A stretch of DNA of 63,887 nucleotides from the NCBI GenBank assembly GCA_019359535.1, contig JAHHHE010000005.1, positions 1-63,887 on the forward strand, read 5' to 3'. The stretch comes from Gloeocapsa sp. UFS-A4-WI-NPMV-4B04. Lineage in GTDB: Bacteria > Cyanobacteriota > Cyanobacteriia > Cyanobacteriales > Chroococcidiopsidaceae. A program made the translations under genes and the position numbers. Below are positions 34,994-45,500 of the stretch, one piece after another. Each line of letters opens with the position of its first letter. The first letter of the stretch is position 1. The notes under the pieces were generated by a model. That model made no database searches. It worked only from the letters and a program-made list of their open reading frames with translations, and was not told the origin of the DNA.

Positions 34994-36121
34994 TTAAGCA
35001 AATTGCTCTAGTGCAGTTGTTACGCGCTTGATACATCGTGACCAAGTGTATTGTGCTACGTACTCACGCCCCCGTTGAGCATATTCTTCCCAAAGACGTT
35101 GATTTCCATCCAGGTTTATGAGTATATCCGCGATCGCCTGTGTTGCTTCTGGGTCAACAACAATGCCAGCATCCCCAACTATTTCTGGAAGCGATGCTTT
35201 ATTAGACACAATTGCTGGAATACCAACCGCCATTGCTTCCAGTGCGGGTATGCCAAATCCTTCATAAACAGAGAGAAACAGCAGGGATAATGCCCCGCGT
35301 AGCAGTCGGGGTAAGTCCTGGTCTGAAACCATACCCAGCAAAGTGACATTAGGGTGAGCTTGAGCTGCTGTAACATAATCAGCTTCTAATTCACCAGCTA
35401 CGACAATTTGTAAACTGCTCTGGCGCTGACGCAGAGCTTGAGCAACGGCGAGAATATAATCTCCTCCTTTTTTCTGACGTAGACCACCAATAACAAGAAC
35501 ATATGATGCTTCTACAGGGCGATCTAATTCAGCCACATTAGCTGTGGCAATATCGAAGAAAGATTGGTCCACACCATTGCCAACTACGACAATTTTTTGC
35601 TGCTCCACACCTAGCAAGTCTACCATTCGCTGCTTAGAAAATTCTGAGACAGTAAACACAACTCGGCATTCAGATAAAGCACGACGTACCCAACGCCCCC
35701 ACTTATAACGAAACCATTGATGTTGCCAAGTATGCGACCAAGGTAAATTTGTTTCAAATGCTTGAATGTCGTGGATAGTAACAGCTACTGGACACTTTGA
35801 GACTGGAATATAAGTATCCATCGGTGCATAGAGCCAGTCTGTTTTATCTGGCAAATATTTATCCATGCAAGGATAGCCTAAGAGTTTCCATGTTCGCTCA
35901 GTAGTATTTTCTGTTGTCGGAAAAGTATGCTTAGGTAGTTCGCGTAGAGGACAGCGTGGGTCGAGTTTTCCGTCAGAACCTAACCACTGTTTTGAGAAAA
36001 GAAGTTCTAATTCTATTTCTTTTGTATTTCTAAGACCTAGCAAGATTTGATTGATATGTCGTCCTACTCCTGTGCAAGGAAGATAGGTGCGGACAGGGTG
36101 AATGTAGGAAATTATTTTCAT
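34994..36121 (-). CDS. Glycosyltransferase family 4 (mannosyltransferase-like)
   Basis: The 375-aa protein has the full GT4 pattern: [16 protein letters not shown] near the start, [45 protein letters not shown], and the C-terminal [19 protein letters not shown] followed by LPEIVGDAG. Similar enzymes transfer mannose or other hexoses. The downstream gene starts 43 bp away, so they are likely co-transcribed. A 340-bp AT-rich leader precedes it. Confidence 0.88.
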   Translation of the reverse strand: MKIISYIHPVRTYLPCTGVGRHINQILLGLRNTKEIELELLFSKQWLGSDGKLDPRCPLRELPKHTFPTTENTTERTWKLLGYPCMDKYLPDKTDWLYAPMDTYIPVSKCPVAVTIHDIQAFETNLPWSHTWQHQWFRYKWGRWVRRALSECRVVFTVSEFSKQRMVDLLGVEQQKIVVVGNGVDQSFFDIATANVAELDRPVEASYVLVIGGLRQKKGGDYILAVAQALRQRQSSLQIVVAGELEADYVTAAQAHPNVTLLGMVSDQDLPRLLRGALSLLFLSVYEGFGIPALEAMAVGIPAIVSNKASLPEIVGDAGIVVDPEATQAIADILINLDGNQRLWEEYAQRGREYVAQYTWSRCIKRVTTALEQFA

Positions 36122-36461
36122 TTATGTTGTCACTCCCTAGTTCTTTGTTTTAAATTACCTTTAGAGAGCGAATATTAATTTGAATTTATAAATTTAGTAG
36201 AACTTAATCTAGTGTTTGTATACGTTTAAAACATCTAATTAATCTAATTATAAGTAGTTTTTAAAAATAGATTTGAAAATTTATTTGAAGATATTTCTGA
36301 TCCGAATCTAAGCAAAAAGGTATTTATTTCCCATTTTATTTCAAAAATAGGCTAAAAATTATATTAATATTTGCTTTATTTAATATGAATGAATTATCAA
36401 TGAAAAATCTATTGTTGCAAGCAGTTTATATCTATGCCATTAATTGTTACTTCTTTAATTA
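36122..36461. other. Very AT-rich spacer, no gene seen
   Basis: About 340 bp of AT-rich sequence, probably the leader and promoter of the GT4 gene at 36121. No clear hairpin or reading frame. Confidence 0.4.
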
Positions 36462-37436
36462 CTAAAAACTGCTTCTTCCACCTACTAAATTATGATATTT
36501 ATCGTTGATGAAACGCTGTCTACGGAGCTCCTCGGTGGGTAGATTGAGTAGATATTTTAATACTGCTATTGCATAAACTAAAGAAAAGTTTACAGGTTTA
36601 TCTATTAATAAATATTTGTAAAATAAATATTTATGAGGCATTAAAGCATTCAATTTATAGCCCGCCCAGTGGAGTAGAATTACTTGCTTTTTGTGATCCA
36701 AACCCCCGTAATCCCAAAGAAAATATTTTTTGCCTTTGGAATAAATTTTTCCTGGTTGTCTTACCCACCCGTTTTGGCAAATACCGCCAATTACTTCGGC
36801 AAAATGTCCATACCGCACAAATCTAAGATCACAGCAGTAGTTGATGAATGCTTGATCGGTATTTCGAGGATTGAGTTGCTCCCTGACATTTAACGCGCTT
36901 TCTGCTAATTGCTCAAACTCGTCTATAGAAAATAGCCCTTTACGAGAAGCCCAGAGACCAGAGATAAACCCCCGCCCTCGCCCTTGTCTCAACAGTTCTT
37001 GACGAAATGCTCCTGGTTCATAAACTTGGTCAATGGCACAGTCATAATGTAGTAAGTCAAATTTAAAAGCTTCTATCGCTGTAATGAAAGGCTTGAGGTC
37101 GGCTAAAATTAGTTGCCGAGCATCTAAGTACATAAAATAGTCTAGCGCTCCCCAAAAGGACGCATAGCGTCTGAACCAGTAGAAACCAGTAGGAGTATGA
37201 CCTAGTTCAAATGCTTTACCGATCGCTTCTAAACGGGAAAAAGATGCATCTATATATATTTCAAAGTTGTAAGTATCGCTCAACTTAAGCAGGCGATCGC
37301 ACTGTTCGTTAAATGGGATTAAGATTAACCGTAAATCTGGATTATAGGTTCTGAAGCTGTTGAGAAAAGCGATCGCCCAATCATAAACAGCATCATTTGC
37401 TGAAAAATATACTCCAATTGCCCAGTTATGTAACAT
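36462..37436 (-). CDS. GT-A-like glycosyltransferase, family uncertain
   Basis: The 324-aa protein looks like a nucleotide-sugar transferase: NWAIGVYFSANDAVYDWAIAFLNSF at the N-terminus, LRLILIPFNEQC, and FMYLDARQLILADLKPF, where the DAR takes the place of a DxD metal motif. Later blocks are FISGLWASRKGLF, NTDQAFINYCCD and VILLHWAGYK, as in GT8 or related stem-loop type enzymes. The missing second Asp of DxD is unusual and leaves activity open. It is followed by GT2 genes upstream and a GT4 gene downstream. Confidence 0.65.
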   Translation of the reverse strand: MLHNWAIGVYFSANDAVYDWAIAFLNSFRTYNPDLRLILIPFNEQCDRLLKLSDTYNFEIYIDASFSRLEAIGKAFELGHTPTGFYWFRRYASFWGALDYFMYLDARQLILADLKPFITAIEAFKFDLLHYDCAIDQVYEPGAFRQELLRQGRGRGFISGLWASRKGLFSIDEFEQLAESALNVREQLNPRNTDQAFINYCCDLRFVRYGHFAEVIGGICQNGWVRQPGKIYSKGKKYFLWDYGGLDHKKQVILLHWAGYKLNALMPHKYLFYKYLLIDKPVNFSLVYAIAVLKYLLNLPTEELRRQRFINDKYHNLVGGRSSF

Positions 37437-37498
37437 CTATGCAACTCCACTTAAGGAGATTTCTTTATCCTTTTTACAGATTACTTCAAAATAAGAAT

Positions 37499-38353
37499 TC
37501 AATAAGTACCTCGGTATTTTCGCAGAGCAATTACCCATTGTAGAGGTAGAATATCACGTATCTTCATGCTTATATTTTTCCATATGAAAAAGTTATAGTA
37601 TTCTCTCAAAAAATACCTATACCTTTTTAAAGGACTAGCAAGGCGCTTACTGATAAGCCATCGTTCTTTTGTGTAGCTAAGAAGGTCTCTGCCATCGCCA
37701 CCACAAGCATCAAATTTTGCAATAAGTACAGGAATTTCTTTAAATTGATAGCCATCTGCATATACTCTGACAAGGAGATCGTGATCTGCACACCAAGTAA
37801 ATGAGGAATTAAATGCATACTGTACTTGTAATTTTCTCTTAATAAAAATACTTTGATGACAAGTAGGAATCTCACACCAAATATCTGAAAGAGCGCGAGG
37901 CTTGTTTTGAGTAACTCGTATTTGATATTTGTCAGCTAGAATAGATTCAAATCCTCCATAAACAACATCAACTGAATTATTAAGGTAAGCTGAAACTTGA
38001 GTTAATGTGTTTTTTGACAAGAACTCGTCGCCAGAATTCATGAAAATTATCCAGTCCCCAGTTGCTAACTCAGCGCCTTTATTCATAGCATCATAAATTC
38101 CAGCGTCTTTTTCACTAAGCCAAAATGAAATCGCCTCATCATTCTCTTGCAAAAAATTCACTGTACCATCTTTTGAACCACCATCAATAACTATGTATTC
38201 TATATTTCTATATGTTTGAGAAATAGTACTATCAAATGTTTCGCGCAAACCAGTAATGCGATTATAGGTAACTGTAATTATAGAAATACTGGGAGAGGCT
38301 TTGTCAAAAGAACGCTGTTTTAAAAAACGCCTACCACCACAAATTTTCTGCAT
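37499..38353 (-). CDS. Glycosyltransferase family 2 (WcaA-like)
   Basis: The 284-aa GT-A enzyme has ISIITVTYNRITGLRETFDS, the nucleotide-binding VIDGGSKDGTVNFL, DAGIYDAMNKGAELATGDW and the metal motif in FMNSGDEFLS. This is the WcaA/WcaE-like subtype with a TVTYNR start. A Trp and Cys-rich part (TCHQSIF) marks the acceptor site. It probably adds a sugar early in assembly of the repeat unit; which one is unknown. Confidence 0.88.
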   Translation of the reverse strand: MQKICGGRRFLKQRSFDKASPSISIITVTYNRITGLRETFDSTISQTYRNIEYIVIDGGSKDGTVNFLQENDEAISFWLSEKDAGIYDAMNKGAELATGDWIIFMNSGDEFLSKNTLTQVSAYLNNSVDVVYGGFESILADKYQIRVTQNKPRALSDIWCEIPTCHQSIFIKRKLQVQYAFNSSFTWCADHDLLVRVYADGYQFKEIPVLIAKFDACGGDGRDLLSYTKERWLISKRLASPLKRYRYFLREYYNFFIWKNISMKIRDILPLQWVIALRKYRGTY

Positions 38354-38415
38354 TTTAGTAATATTACAAAGATAATGAATTGATTTTTTATTAAATTTAT
38401 ACGGCTTCTTTAAGA

Positions 38416-39333
38416 TTACTTTTGCTCATTAGTGATTTCTTTTAGAGCTAGTTTTGTACCTCTTTGTGCAGCTGCCCAGAAGCGAGATATTCTTGAACCA
38501 TATCGCAGGCGTAAGTATTGCAAATATATTTTTGATCCTCTCCAAGATGGCTTAACTGGCTGTTTACCTCGGAAATAGTCTAGAAAAGTTTGTGAATAAG
38601 CTAATCCTTCTACTAAACGTAGCAAGTAATTCTCATCAAGACGGCTAGAAGGTATTAAATGAGTCAATTTTAAAGATGTAAATACTCCTATACCAAAGCC
38701 AATGTCGCAGGCTGTAAATGCTATGTCTGAATCGTCACAAGCAGTTAATAGCTTTCCCTTACGACCCATATCTGTGCGCCTGGGATCTTGACTAACTAAC
38801 TGAGTATACTTTTGAGCAACAATCATCCGAATACAAAGGCCTGCTCCGCAAGGAGTTGTTTCATGTTGATCTGGCAGATTTGACCACTTGTCTTGTTCAA
38901 ACTCTCGAATTGCTAGATTACCTAAATAAGGCTTTATCCACTTTGGAGGTGGCGCTTCAAATTCAGGTCTAATTTGTCCCCCCCAAGCGCCAAGAAACGG
39001 AAAGTCTTTACTAATTTGCCAAGTGACTTCAAGATAGTCTGCATCTAGAACATTATCATCATCAACAAAAACTATTATTTCAGCACCTGCTTCTTTAATA
39101 CCTCTTAGTCTTGCAGGAGTTAGACCTAGGTGTTCTTCTCGAATATGACGAGCATTAGGATGCCAGCTTAAGTCAATCTCTGAGGATAGAAGTTGTTGAC
39201 TTGCATTATCAACTAGTAAAAATTCCCATTGCCCTATTGGCAAGGTTTGAGACTTTATTGCTGTTAGTACCCTATCGAGATAATCACTTCGAGGGTTATG
39301 GGTGCACGTGATAACGCTTATGGCAAATGTCAT
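38416..39333 (-). CDS. Glycosyltransferase family 2
   Basis: The 305-aa protein starts ISVITCTHNPRSDYLDRVLTA, has VDNASQQ, and the metal-binding FVDDDNVLDADYLE. Downstream SDIAFTACDIGFGIGVF and LTHLIPSSRL are typical of GT2 transferases with a long C-terminus. The C-terminal helices are basic and could touch the membrane. It belongs to the same minus-strand run; a MITE-like element lies in the 183-bp gap after the next upstream gene. Confidence 0.85.
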   Translation of the reverse strand: MTFAISVITCTHNPRSDYLDRVLTAIKSQTLPIGQWEFLLVDNASQQLLSSEIDLSWHPNARHIREEHLGLTPARLRGIKEAGAEIIVFVDDDNVLDADYLEVTWQISKDFPFLGAWGGQIRPEFEAPPPKWIKPYLGNLAIREFEQDKWSNLPDQHETTPCGAGLCIRMIVAQKYTQLVSQDPRRTDMGRKGKLLTACDDSDIAFTACDIGFGIGVFTSLKLTHLIPSSRLDENYLLRLVEGLAYSQTFLDYFRGKQPVKPSWRGSKIYLQYLRLRYGSRISRFWAAAQRGTKLALKEITNEQK

Positions 39334-39371
39334 AGTAACGATTGTGCTACTGTACAGTAATTTAATTTAAA

Positions 39372-39472
39372 GGCATTGCTGATTCTGTAATGAGACTTGA
39401 TGATTGTTGAGGGTATAATTTTTATAACTTCGTAGGCATTTGCCTAAAAAGCATTATGCTTTTAGCAACGCC
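39372..39472. mobile_element. Candidate MITE with imperfect GGCRTTGCT terminal repeats
   Basis: The left end GGCATTGCTGA (39372-39382) and the right end TAGCAACGCC (39463-39472) form an imperfect terminal inverted repeat (8 of 10 positions). A GGCGTTGCTGA-like start is common in cyanobacterial IS4/IS5-group elements. Inside lies the hairpin AAAAGCAT-T-ATGCTTTT (39447-39463). No transposase is present. A target-site duplication is not clear. Confidence 0.45.
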
Positions 39473-39516
39473 AAATTAAAGTATTAAATATCTACACGAT
39501 CAACAAAAATATATTT

Positions 39517-40566
39517 TTACAGTTTAACAGTATTGTCGCCTAGGTAACTTCGTAGTTTTGCCAGAACTGCTAGCCAAATTAATTTTGTACTTAGCTTTAA
39601 CGCAGGGCAAATAATATTTAATGATGAGTTACAAAGTAGAGCTTCCCTAATTAGCTTTATAGCAGTAATGGTACTACCACGCGAGGAGAACATATGGGAC
39701 TGATTAAGTGCATAAAGTGCATAATTTTCTAGTGCAGTTTTTGAAAGTGTATCAGCACAATCGGTAGGTAAGTAACCTTTCATTATGCCAATGGCCTGAC
39801 GCATATTTTGAATTTCTTTGCCAGTATTCATGTGACTCTCAGTATTGGAATTTGAGCGGATGCGGTATAGTGCTAGCGGCTCAACTTCATACCACATTGA
39901 ATACTTTTTGGCAATCCGTACCCACATTTCCCAATCTTCACAGGAGGATAAACGAGTGTCAAACCCTCCTAGTCTTTCATACACATCACGCCGTACTACA
40001 ATAGACGGCGTTTGAATGCGCTGTTGTACAGCAATCTTTTCTAGCCAATTATTCAGAACACCACTTTCAGGCTGTTCCAATTGAGAAATATATTGCCAAT
40101 GGCTATATTCATCTATAAAAATGTGACGACAGAAAGCAGCACCAATTTCAGAATTTTCCTCGAAAGCTCGTTGCATTTTGCGATAAAATCCACTTCGCAC
40201 ACAATCGTCATCATGTAGCAAATGAATTAACTTTCCTCGAGAACGTTCTAGGCAAGTTTGAAAATTTTTGATATGCCCTACGTTTTGTGACTGTTGATAG
40301 AATCCAACACGACCACGTCCTAGTTCTTCAACTACGGCTGCTGGATCCTCCAAAGTAGAGTGATCGTCGATTACTTCTATCTGCATGACCTCAGGTCCAA
40401 GATCTTGTGCTAGTACGCTAGTGAGTGTCTCACGCAGATACTTTGCACAATTGTAGCTAGGGATCATCACAGACCATACAGGGCGATATACTAGGTCTGG
40501 AACTGGTGAAATCCTTGCACAATAAAGATTTTGTTCATTTCTAAATGTATTTGCTTCCGAGAGCAT
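39517..40566 (-). CDS. Glycosyltransferase family 2
   Basis: The 349-aa enzyme has WSVMIPSYNCAKYLRETL, IEVIDDHSTLED and LIHLLHDDDCVRSGFY, where DDD binds the metal of the donor. Following blocks FCRHIFIDEYSHW and LSSCEDWEMWVRIAKKY are typical of GT2 enzymes of exopolysaccharide clusters. The C-terminal 80 residues are helical. It precedes, on the same strand, the GT2 gene after the MITE-like insert. Confidence 0.88.
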   Translation of the reverse strand: MLSEANTFRNEQNLYCARISPVPDLVYRPVWSVMIPSYNCAKYLRETLTSVLAQDLGPEVMQIEVIDDHSTLEDPAAVVEELGRGRVGFYQQSQNVGHIKNFQTCLERSRGKLIHLLHDDDCVRSGFYRKMQRAFEENSEIGAAFCRHIFIDEYSHWQYISQLEQPESGVLNNWLEKIAVQQRIQTPSIVVRRDVYERLGGFDTRLSSCEDWEMWVRIAKKYSMWYEVEPLALYRIRSNSNTESHMNTGKEIQNMRQAIGIMKGYLPTDCADTLSKTALENYALYALNQSHMFSSRGSTITAIKLIREALLCNSSLNIICPALKLSTKLIWLAVLAKLRSYLGDNTVKL

Positions 40567-40609
40567 ATCCTAATATCTCGATAATTTCACTATACCTTCG
40601 TATCTGTTA

Positions 40610-42244
40610 CTAGAGTTTTTGTAAGCGCAAGGATAACCACGGAAATAAAACGCTAAGTCTACCTCTTTTACCAAGATCACGCTTTTTGAGTAGCCTAATC
40701 CAGAACCGCAAACGCTGCTCGAATGGCATAAGGGAAACACGCGCTTGAATTATATCGTTAAGGTCGACTTGTTCATGGGTAAAGGCATGGCGAAAGATAT
40801 GTGGTAGTAAAACATCTGGTTCACCAAGAAACTGTTGATCTATTGGATCTAGGCTTTCAATCAGCCGAGTTGCCATAAGAGCATGAGAGTATAAATCTTC
40901 CAATGAACGCTGCAAGTTGCTACTTGTATGTATCTCTGTAATTTTCTTCCTAGTTATTTCCCCAAGGGATAGTCGCAATTGCCCGTCCTTGACCAAGCGC
41001 GACAAGACTGCTGTGTACTCCTCAAGATCGCGTACACTAACCAGATTGTCAGCTAAACCTGGGGCATCAGCACCGAGTATGCCGCATGTATCGGAGTAAG
41101 GAAAACGAGTCACTAGTGGTATACCATAACTTCCGGCTTCTAGCAGCGATGTAACCGAAACCCAAGGAAATGAATCCACATAAATGTCAGCAGCTTGGAA
41201 AAAAATCGCAGTATTTTCAGTCTGTCCAAAAACTTTGATTCTTCCTTGTGTTTCCTGAATAGCTGATGACCAATCTTCGCTATTATCTGGACCAATGATC
41301 AATAGAAAAGCTTGCTCGTGCTGTTTGAGCAGTGGAACATGTGCATCAGCAAAATTTATTCCATCAATTGTTCTATATTTAACTGATCTAGCTATAGATA
41401 AAAGTAAGACATTGTTTTCGTGCAAACCTAGTTTTTGCTTCGCCTCCGCTCGGGAAAGTACTCTATGAGTAGGATTTAAAACGGTAGGAATTAGTAGGTT
41501 GCGTTCCACATCAAAACCTCTACGCTCTTGTGACAAGCGCATGCCAGAATTACGAAGATTAGCAACGACATTGGTGATACTAGCTCCGAGCCAAAAACGC
41601 TCATCAGCGTGATTTACAAAGATAATCGGTGGACATTGCTCCTTGTTGGCAAACGCAATGATTGGAATAACATCATCCATTGTATGCAGCACAACGATAT
41701 CTGTCGTTGTAGCAATTTTCCTTAGTCGTTTGGCCCAAGAGATAATACTGCCAATAGTCTCGTTTAGTACATATACTTTGCCGTGACTATTAAGAACAGC
41801 GTCTCTTAAGTTTGTGGGCACCTCCATTGGAGCTTGGCGTGTCAAAACAACAGAGTGAGAACGCTCAGTATCCTGTTGAATCCAGCGCCAAATCATATTT
41901 GAATGTCCACCGATGCTCCATACTGCGGTAGCAACATGCAGTACATTTTTAGGTTTTCTAGGTAACAATGTGCTATTACTAAAATAGAAGCTACCTTGTA
42001 TAGTCTTTCTCCCAATCATCAGAAGCAGTTGCTCTAGCTCTGAACTGACAAAAAGACCACAATGTTGCCTAAACGCATATGCACTAGCTAAGTCTGCATA
42101 CGCAGCAGATGTATGATAATTTCCCCGTTGTGCAAACTCTTTCGCCTGTAAAACTAAGCTGCGAAACACCTCAAAATTTTCTTGAATGAGGTGGCGGCCC
42201 TCTTCTCGCCAAAGACTAAGTGTATCGTTAGTAGTGTTCTTCAT
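40610..42244 (-). CDS. GT4-like glycosyltransferase, large
   Basis: The frame is open to 42316, but the ATG at 42242-42244 (MKNTTNDTLSLW) begins the part that looks like protein; 544 aa. A helical N-terminal region of about 90 residues (FAQRGNYHTSAAYADLASAYAF) precedes the GT-B domains. The donor half has LLSIARSVKYRTIDGINF, FGQTENTAIFFQAADIYVDS and VTSLLEAGSYGIPLVTR, resembling GT4/GT1 donor sites. The helical N-terminus and a C-terminal helical part are unusual. The exact family and substrate are unknown. Confidence 0.75.
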   Translation of the reverse strand: MKNTTNDTLSLWREEGRHLIQENFEVFRSLVLQAKEFAQRGNYHTSAAYADLASAYAFRQHCGLFVSSELEQLLLMIGRKTIQGSFYFSNSTLLPRKPKNVLHVATAVWSIGGHSNMIWRWIQQDTERSHSVVLTRQAPMEVPTNLRDAVLNSHGKVYVLNETIGSIISWAKRLRKIATTTDIVVLHTMDDVIPIIAFANKEQCPPIIFVNHADERFWLGASITNVVANLRNSGMRLSQERRGFDVERNLLIPTVLNPTHRVLSRAEAKQKLGLHENNVLLLSIARSVKYRTIDGINFADAHVPLLKQHEQAFLLIIGPDNSEDWSSAIQETQGRIKVFGQTENTAIFFQAADIYVDSFPWVSVTSLLEAGSYGIPLVTRFPYSDTCGILGADAPGLADNLVSVRDLEEYTAVLSRLVKDGQLRLSLGEITRKKITEIHTSSNLQRSLEDLYSHALMATRLIESLDPIDQQFLGEPDVLLPHIFRHAFTHEQVDLNDIIQARVSLMPFEQRLRFWIRLLKKRDLGKRGRLSVLFPWLSLRLQKL

Positions 42245-42531
42245 TATGGTTACTTTGTAAGGAGTTACGCAGTTGGAGTGGGAGAGTAAGCACAGGGTAA
42301 ACAGGGAAGCCCGCACAGCGGGTCTAACAACGCTAAGTTTGGCTTCAAACCAGCTAATGCCTATTCATCCAGATCTCCGAATTGGAAAATTTCAAAAGCT
42401 TTAGGGGCATCTTCAAATTGCGCTCCAACTTGCTTCACCCAATAGATGACTATTGTATGATGCACCTCAATGACTCGCTTAATCGCACAAAAGCCTATAT
42501 AGTGCAGTTATTATAGGCCTTGTAGGATGAT

Positions 42532-45500
42532 TCAAGGAACAATAAGGTTTGCATTTGGTGCCTGGGGTTTAGCTCCCATATCTGCCAAGATATTGACGGT
42601 TATTTGCTTGACGCGAATATCTTCCCGCTCTGGGCTGACATCGTTACTGTCTAGCCCCCACGCCCACTGATTGGTACCGGAGGCAAAGACCTTAGCCCCA
42701 CTACTTGCTGTGTAGCGCGCTGAGTGAGCTTTGGTAAAATCCTGGTTGGGAGGGAGGGCTTGTTCTCCAGAGGGTTCGTCGAAGTTGGGCAATAAGCTAG
42801 CGGGTTGGACTGTCGACTGGGACAAGATGACAAGACCGGGAGGTTGAGATCCATTATTAACGACAAAATCCCATTCATAGCCGACTAAAAGACTCAGCTG
42901 ATCTCCATTCTGGAGTCCAGTGTTAGCATAGTAAGGATCGCTACTGTTGGTGACAACAAAATTATAACCACCGTAGATATTACTTGTATCGCTACCGTAC
43001 ATGACTCCTAACAAGGCATTTTCCGGTCGCTTGTTCTGGACGCTGCGGAATTTATTAGTAGCTGCTAATGGTCCCTGCTGCTGCGCCACTGGATCCAATG
43101 ACCAATCTTGTTTGTAGCACGCCATCACCCGGTCGGGCTTTACTTGCCCAGCAGCGGGAGTGGAACTTTCAAACCTCACTCGCCAATAGGCAGTATTGGC
43201 AGAGAAAAATCCTAAATTTTTTCCGGCATTGCGGGCAGCCTCGACGGCATCGCGCATTTCTTTAGACCAGTATTCATCGTGACCTACGGACAGGAATACT
43301 TTGTGATTGAGCAATCTTTGTCCGTTGGTGTGAACCTGCATATTGTCTGTGTAGGTAACATCGTAACTTTGAGATTCCAGCCAGCGCACCATATTGTATT
43401 CCCATCGCAGAGGTGTGTCGGCCTCATAGGACTCTTGATAGGTTGCTTGGGAGAAGGGTCGGTCATAGGAAACCTTGAAAGCCCGCTGACCGCCAATGCT
43501 GTTAAAGCTGTACAAGCTATAGCCTCCTGTCGTGCTATATGCTAGGACACAAGAAATGGCGCTCTGGAATACGATACCAGCAGTGCTGCTATCATCGCGG
43601 ACGACAAACCAAACGTGCGCCACTTTGCTAGTTGCCTGGTCGGTCAGCTTGGCTATATAAATACCGCTTGTCCAGTTATTGCCTACCTGCAGGACATAGG
43701 AAGTAGCCCAGTTACACTCGACCAGGCGGGTATTGGAGTCTAGGGTACAGGCAGGTTGGGTCGCGCCATTGAGCGGACCGCTGCTCGCCATTAGCCTTCC
43801 TCCCGTGCCACCATAGTAGCCCAAGCGGTACACGTCGATGGTAAACTGTCCGGCTTGTCCTAGAGAAACCTTAATGTCCAGCGCTCCCCCTTTATTAACA
43901 CTGGTCGCCGAGGCATAGCCAGCAATTTCGCCACTAGCTCGGTTGACAAGCTTCCAGTTAGTCGTACCGGAATTTCGGTTTTCTAAATAGATAGGATTGG
44001 GGTTCGCTGGAGTTGCTGTAGCCGAGAATGTGATATTGCCAATGCCTGCTACCGTCGCGGTTACTACCACTCCTTCAGGTCCGGTAGGAACTGCTCCCAG
44101 CGTCAAGGTCGTACTTGCTTGACCGCTAGCATTAGTTACTGCACTGGCGGGCGAGACTGAACCTCCACCACTGCTAACGGCAAAGTTTACTGTGATTCCT
44201 GGCTGAGGATTGTTTTGAGCGTTGACGACTTTCACGACTAGGGAGTTGGGGAGAGTTGCCCCCGTCGCGCCACTCTGATTGTCTCCACTAACTTTAACCA
44301 AGGTACTGCCGACGACAAAGGTGATATCACGATAATAGTTAGTATTTCCGTAAGAACTGGTTGGGAAAGAATTTGGGCTCAGATTGTACACCCCATTATT
44401 GCCGTCTGCCACTGAACTGAGATCGCCATTGGTTATAGAACTGCTTAGTCCATTAGAAGTGGCGACATAATAGGTGTTTACGTTGACAGAGACTACATAG
44501 GTCGTATTAGCTTGAATATTAACTGGCGTTTCTAAAAGCTGCTCCTGCCAGCCAGAAGCAGTCTCACTAGAGAAAGTGACGCTTCCCAGAAGCGTTCCCG
44601 TTGCCGTCCACAGCTTGCCAATATGAGTTCCTGTCTCGCTAGGGGCTTTCCAGAAGCGCAGGGCAGTAATTTGTCCTCCTTTAGCACTACGGAATTTCAT
44701 GCCTAATTCATAAGGAACGCTATCAGTGAAATTTGGCAGGCTTGGGGCTTGATTCGTCAAGAGCTTTTGGCTGTTCACCAAGGAGGTGGCACTAGCAGAG
44801 AAGGTAACGCTACCTACTTGAGCTGCTGTGGCACTTACAGTATTGGTTACAGCACTTGTCGCACCAGGGCTAGCTCCCAGAGTTAGGGTGGTACTAGCTT
44901 TGCCATTAATATCGGTTACGGCACTTGCAGGCGAGACTGACCCTCCGCCACTGGTAACAGCAAAGTTCACTGTTACCCCAGATTGAGCATTACCAGCACT
45001 ATCGTTGATTTGAACAACTAGAGGGTTGGGCAATAGGGTTCCGGCTGCACCAGTCTGATTGTCGCCGCTTATCTTTGTAATCGTCGGCAGGGCAACAGCC
45101 ACAAAGTTGATATCACGATAATAGTTAGTATTTCCGTAAGAACTGGTTGCGAAGGCTCCCGGAGTCCCATTAAACACCCCATTATTGCCGTCTGCCACTG
45201 AGCTGAGATCGCCATTGGTTATAGAACTGCCTAGTCCATTAGAAGTGGCGACATAATAGGTGTTTACGTTGACAGAGACTACATAGGTCGTATTAGCTTG
45301 AATATTAACTGGCGTTTCTAAAAGCTGCTCCTGCCAGCCAGAAGCAGTCTCACTAGAGAAAGTGACGCTTCCCAGAAGCGTTCCCGTTGCCGTCCACAGC
45401 TTGCCAATATGAGTTCCTGTCTCGCTAGGGGCTTTCCAGAAGCGCAGGGCAGTAATTTGTCCTTCTTTAGCACTACGGAATTTCATGCCTAATTCATAAG

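Noticed and set aside
43068..43545. Two plus-strand frames within the large DUF4082 gene region
   Set aside because: They are antisense to the dimethylformamidase-like domain and lack their own signals.
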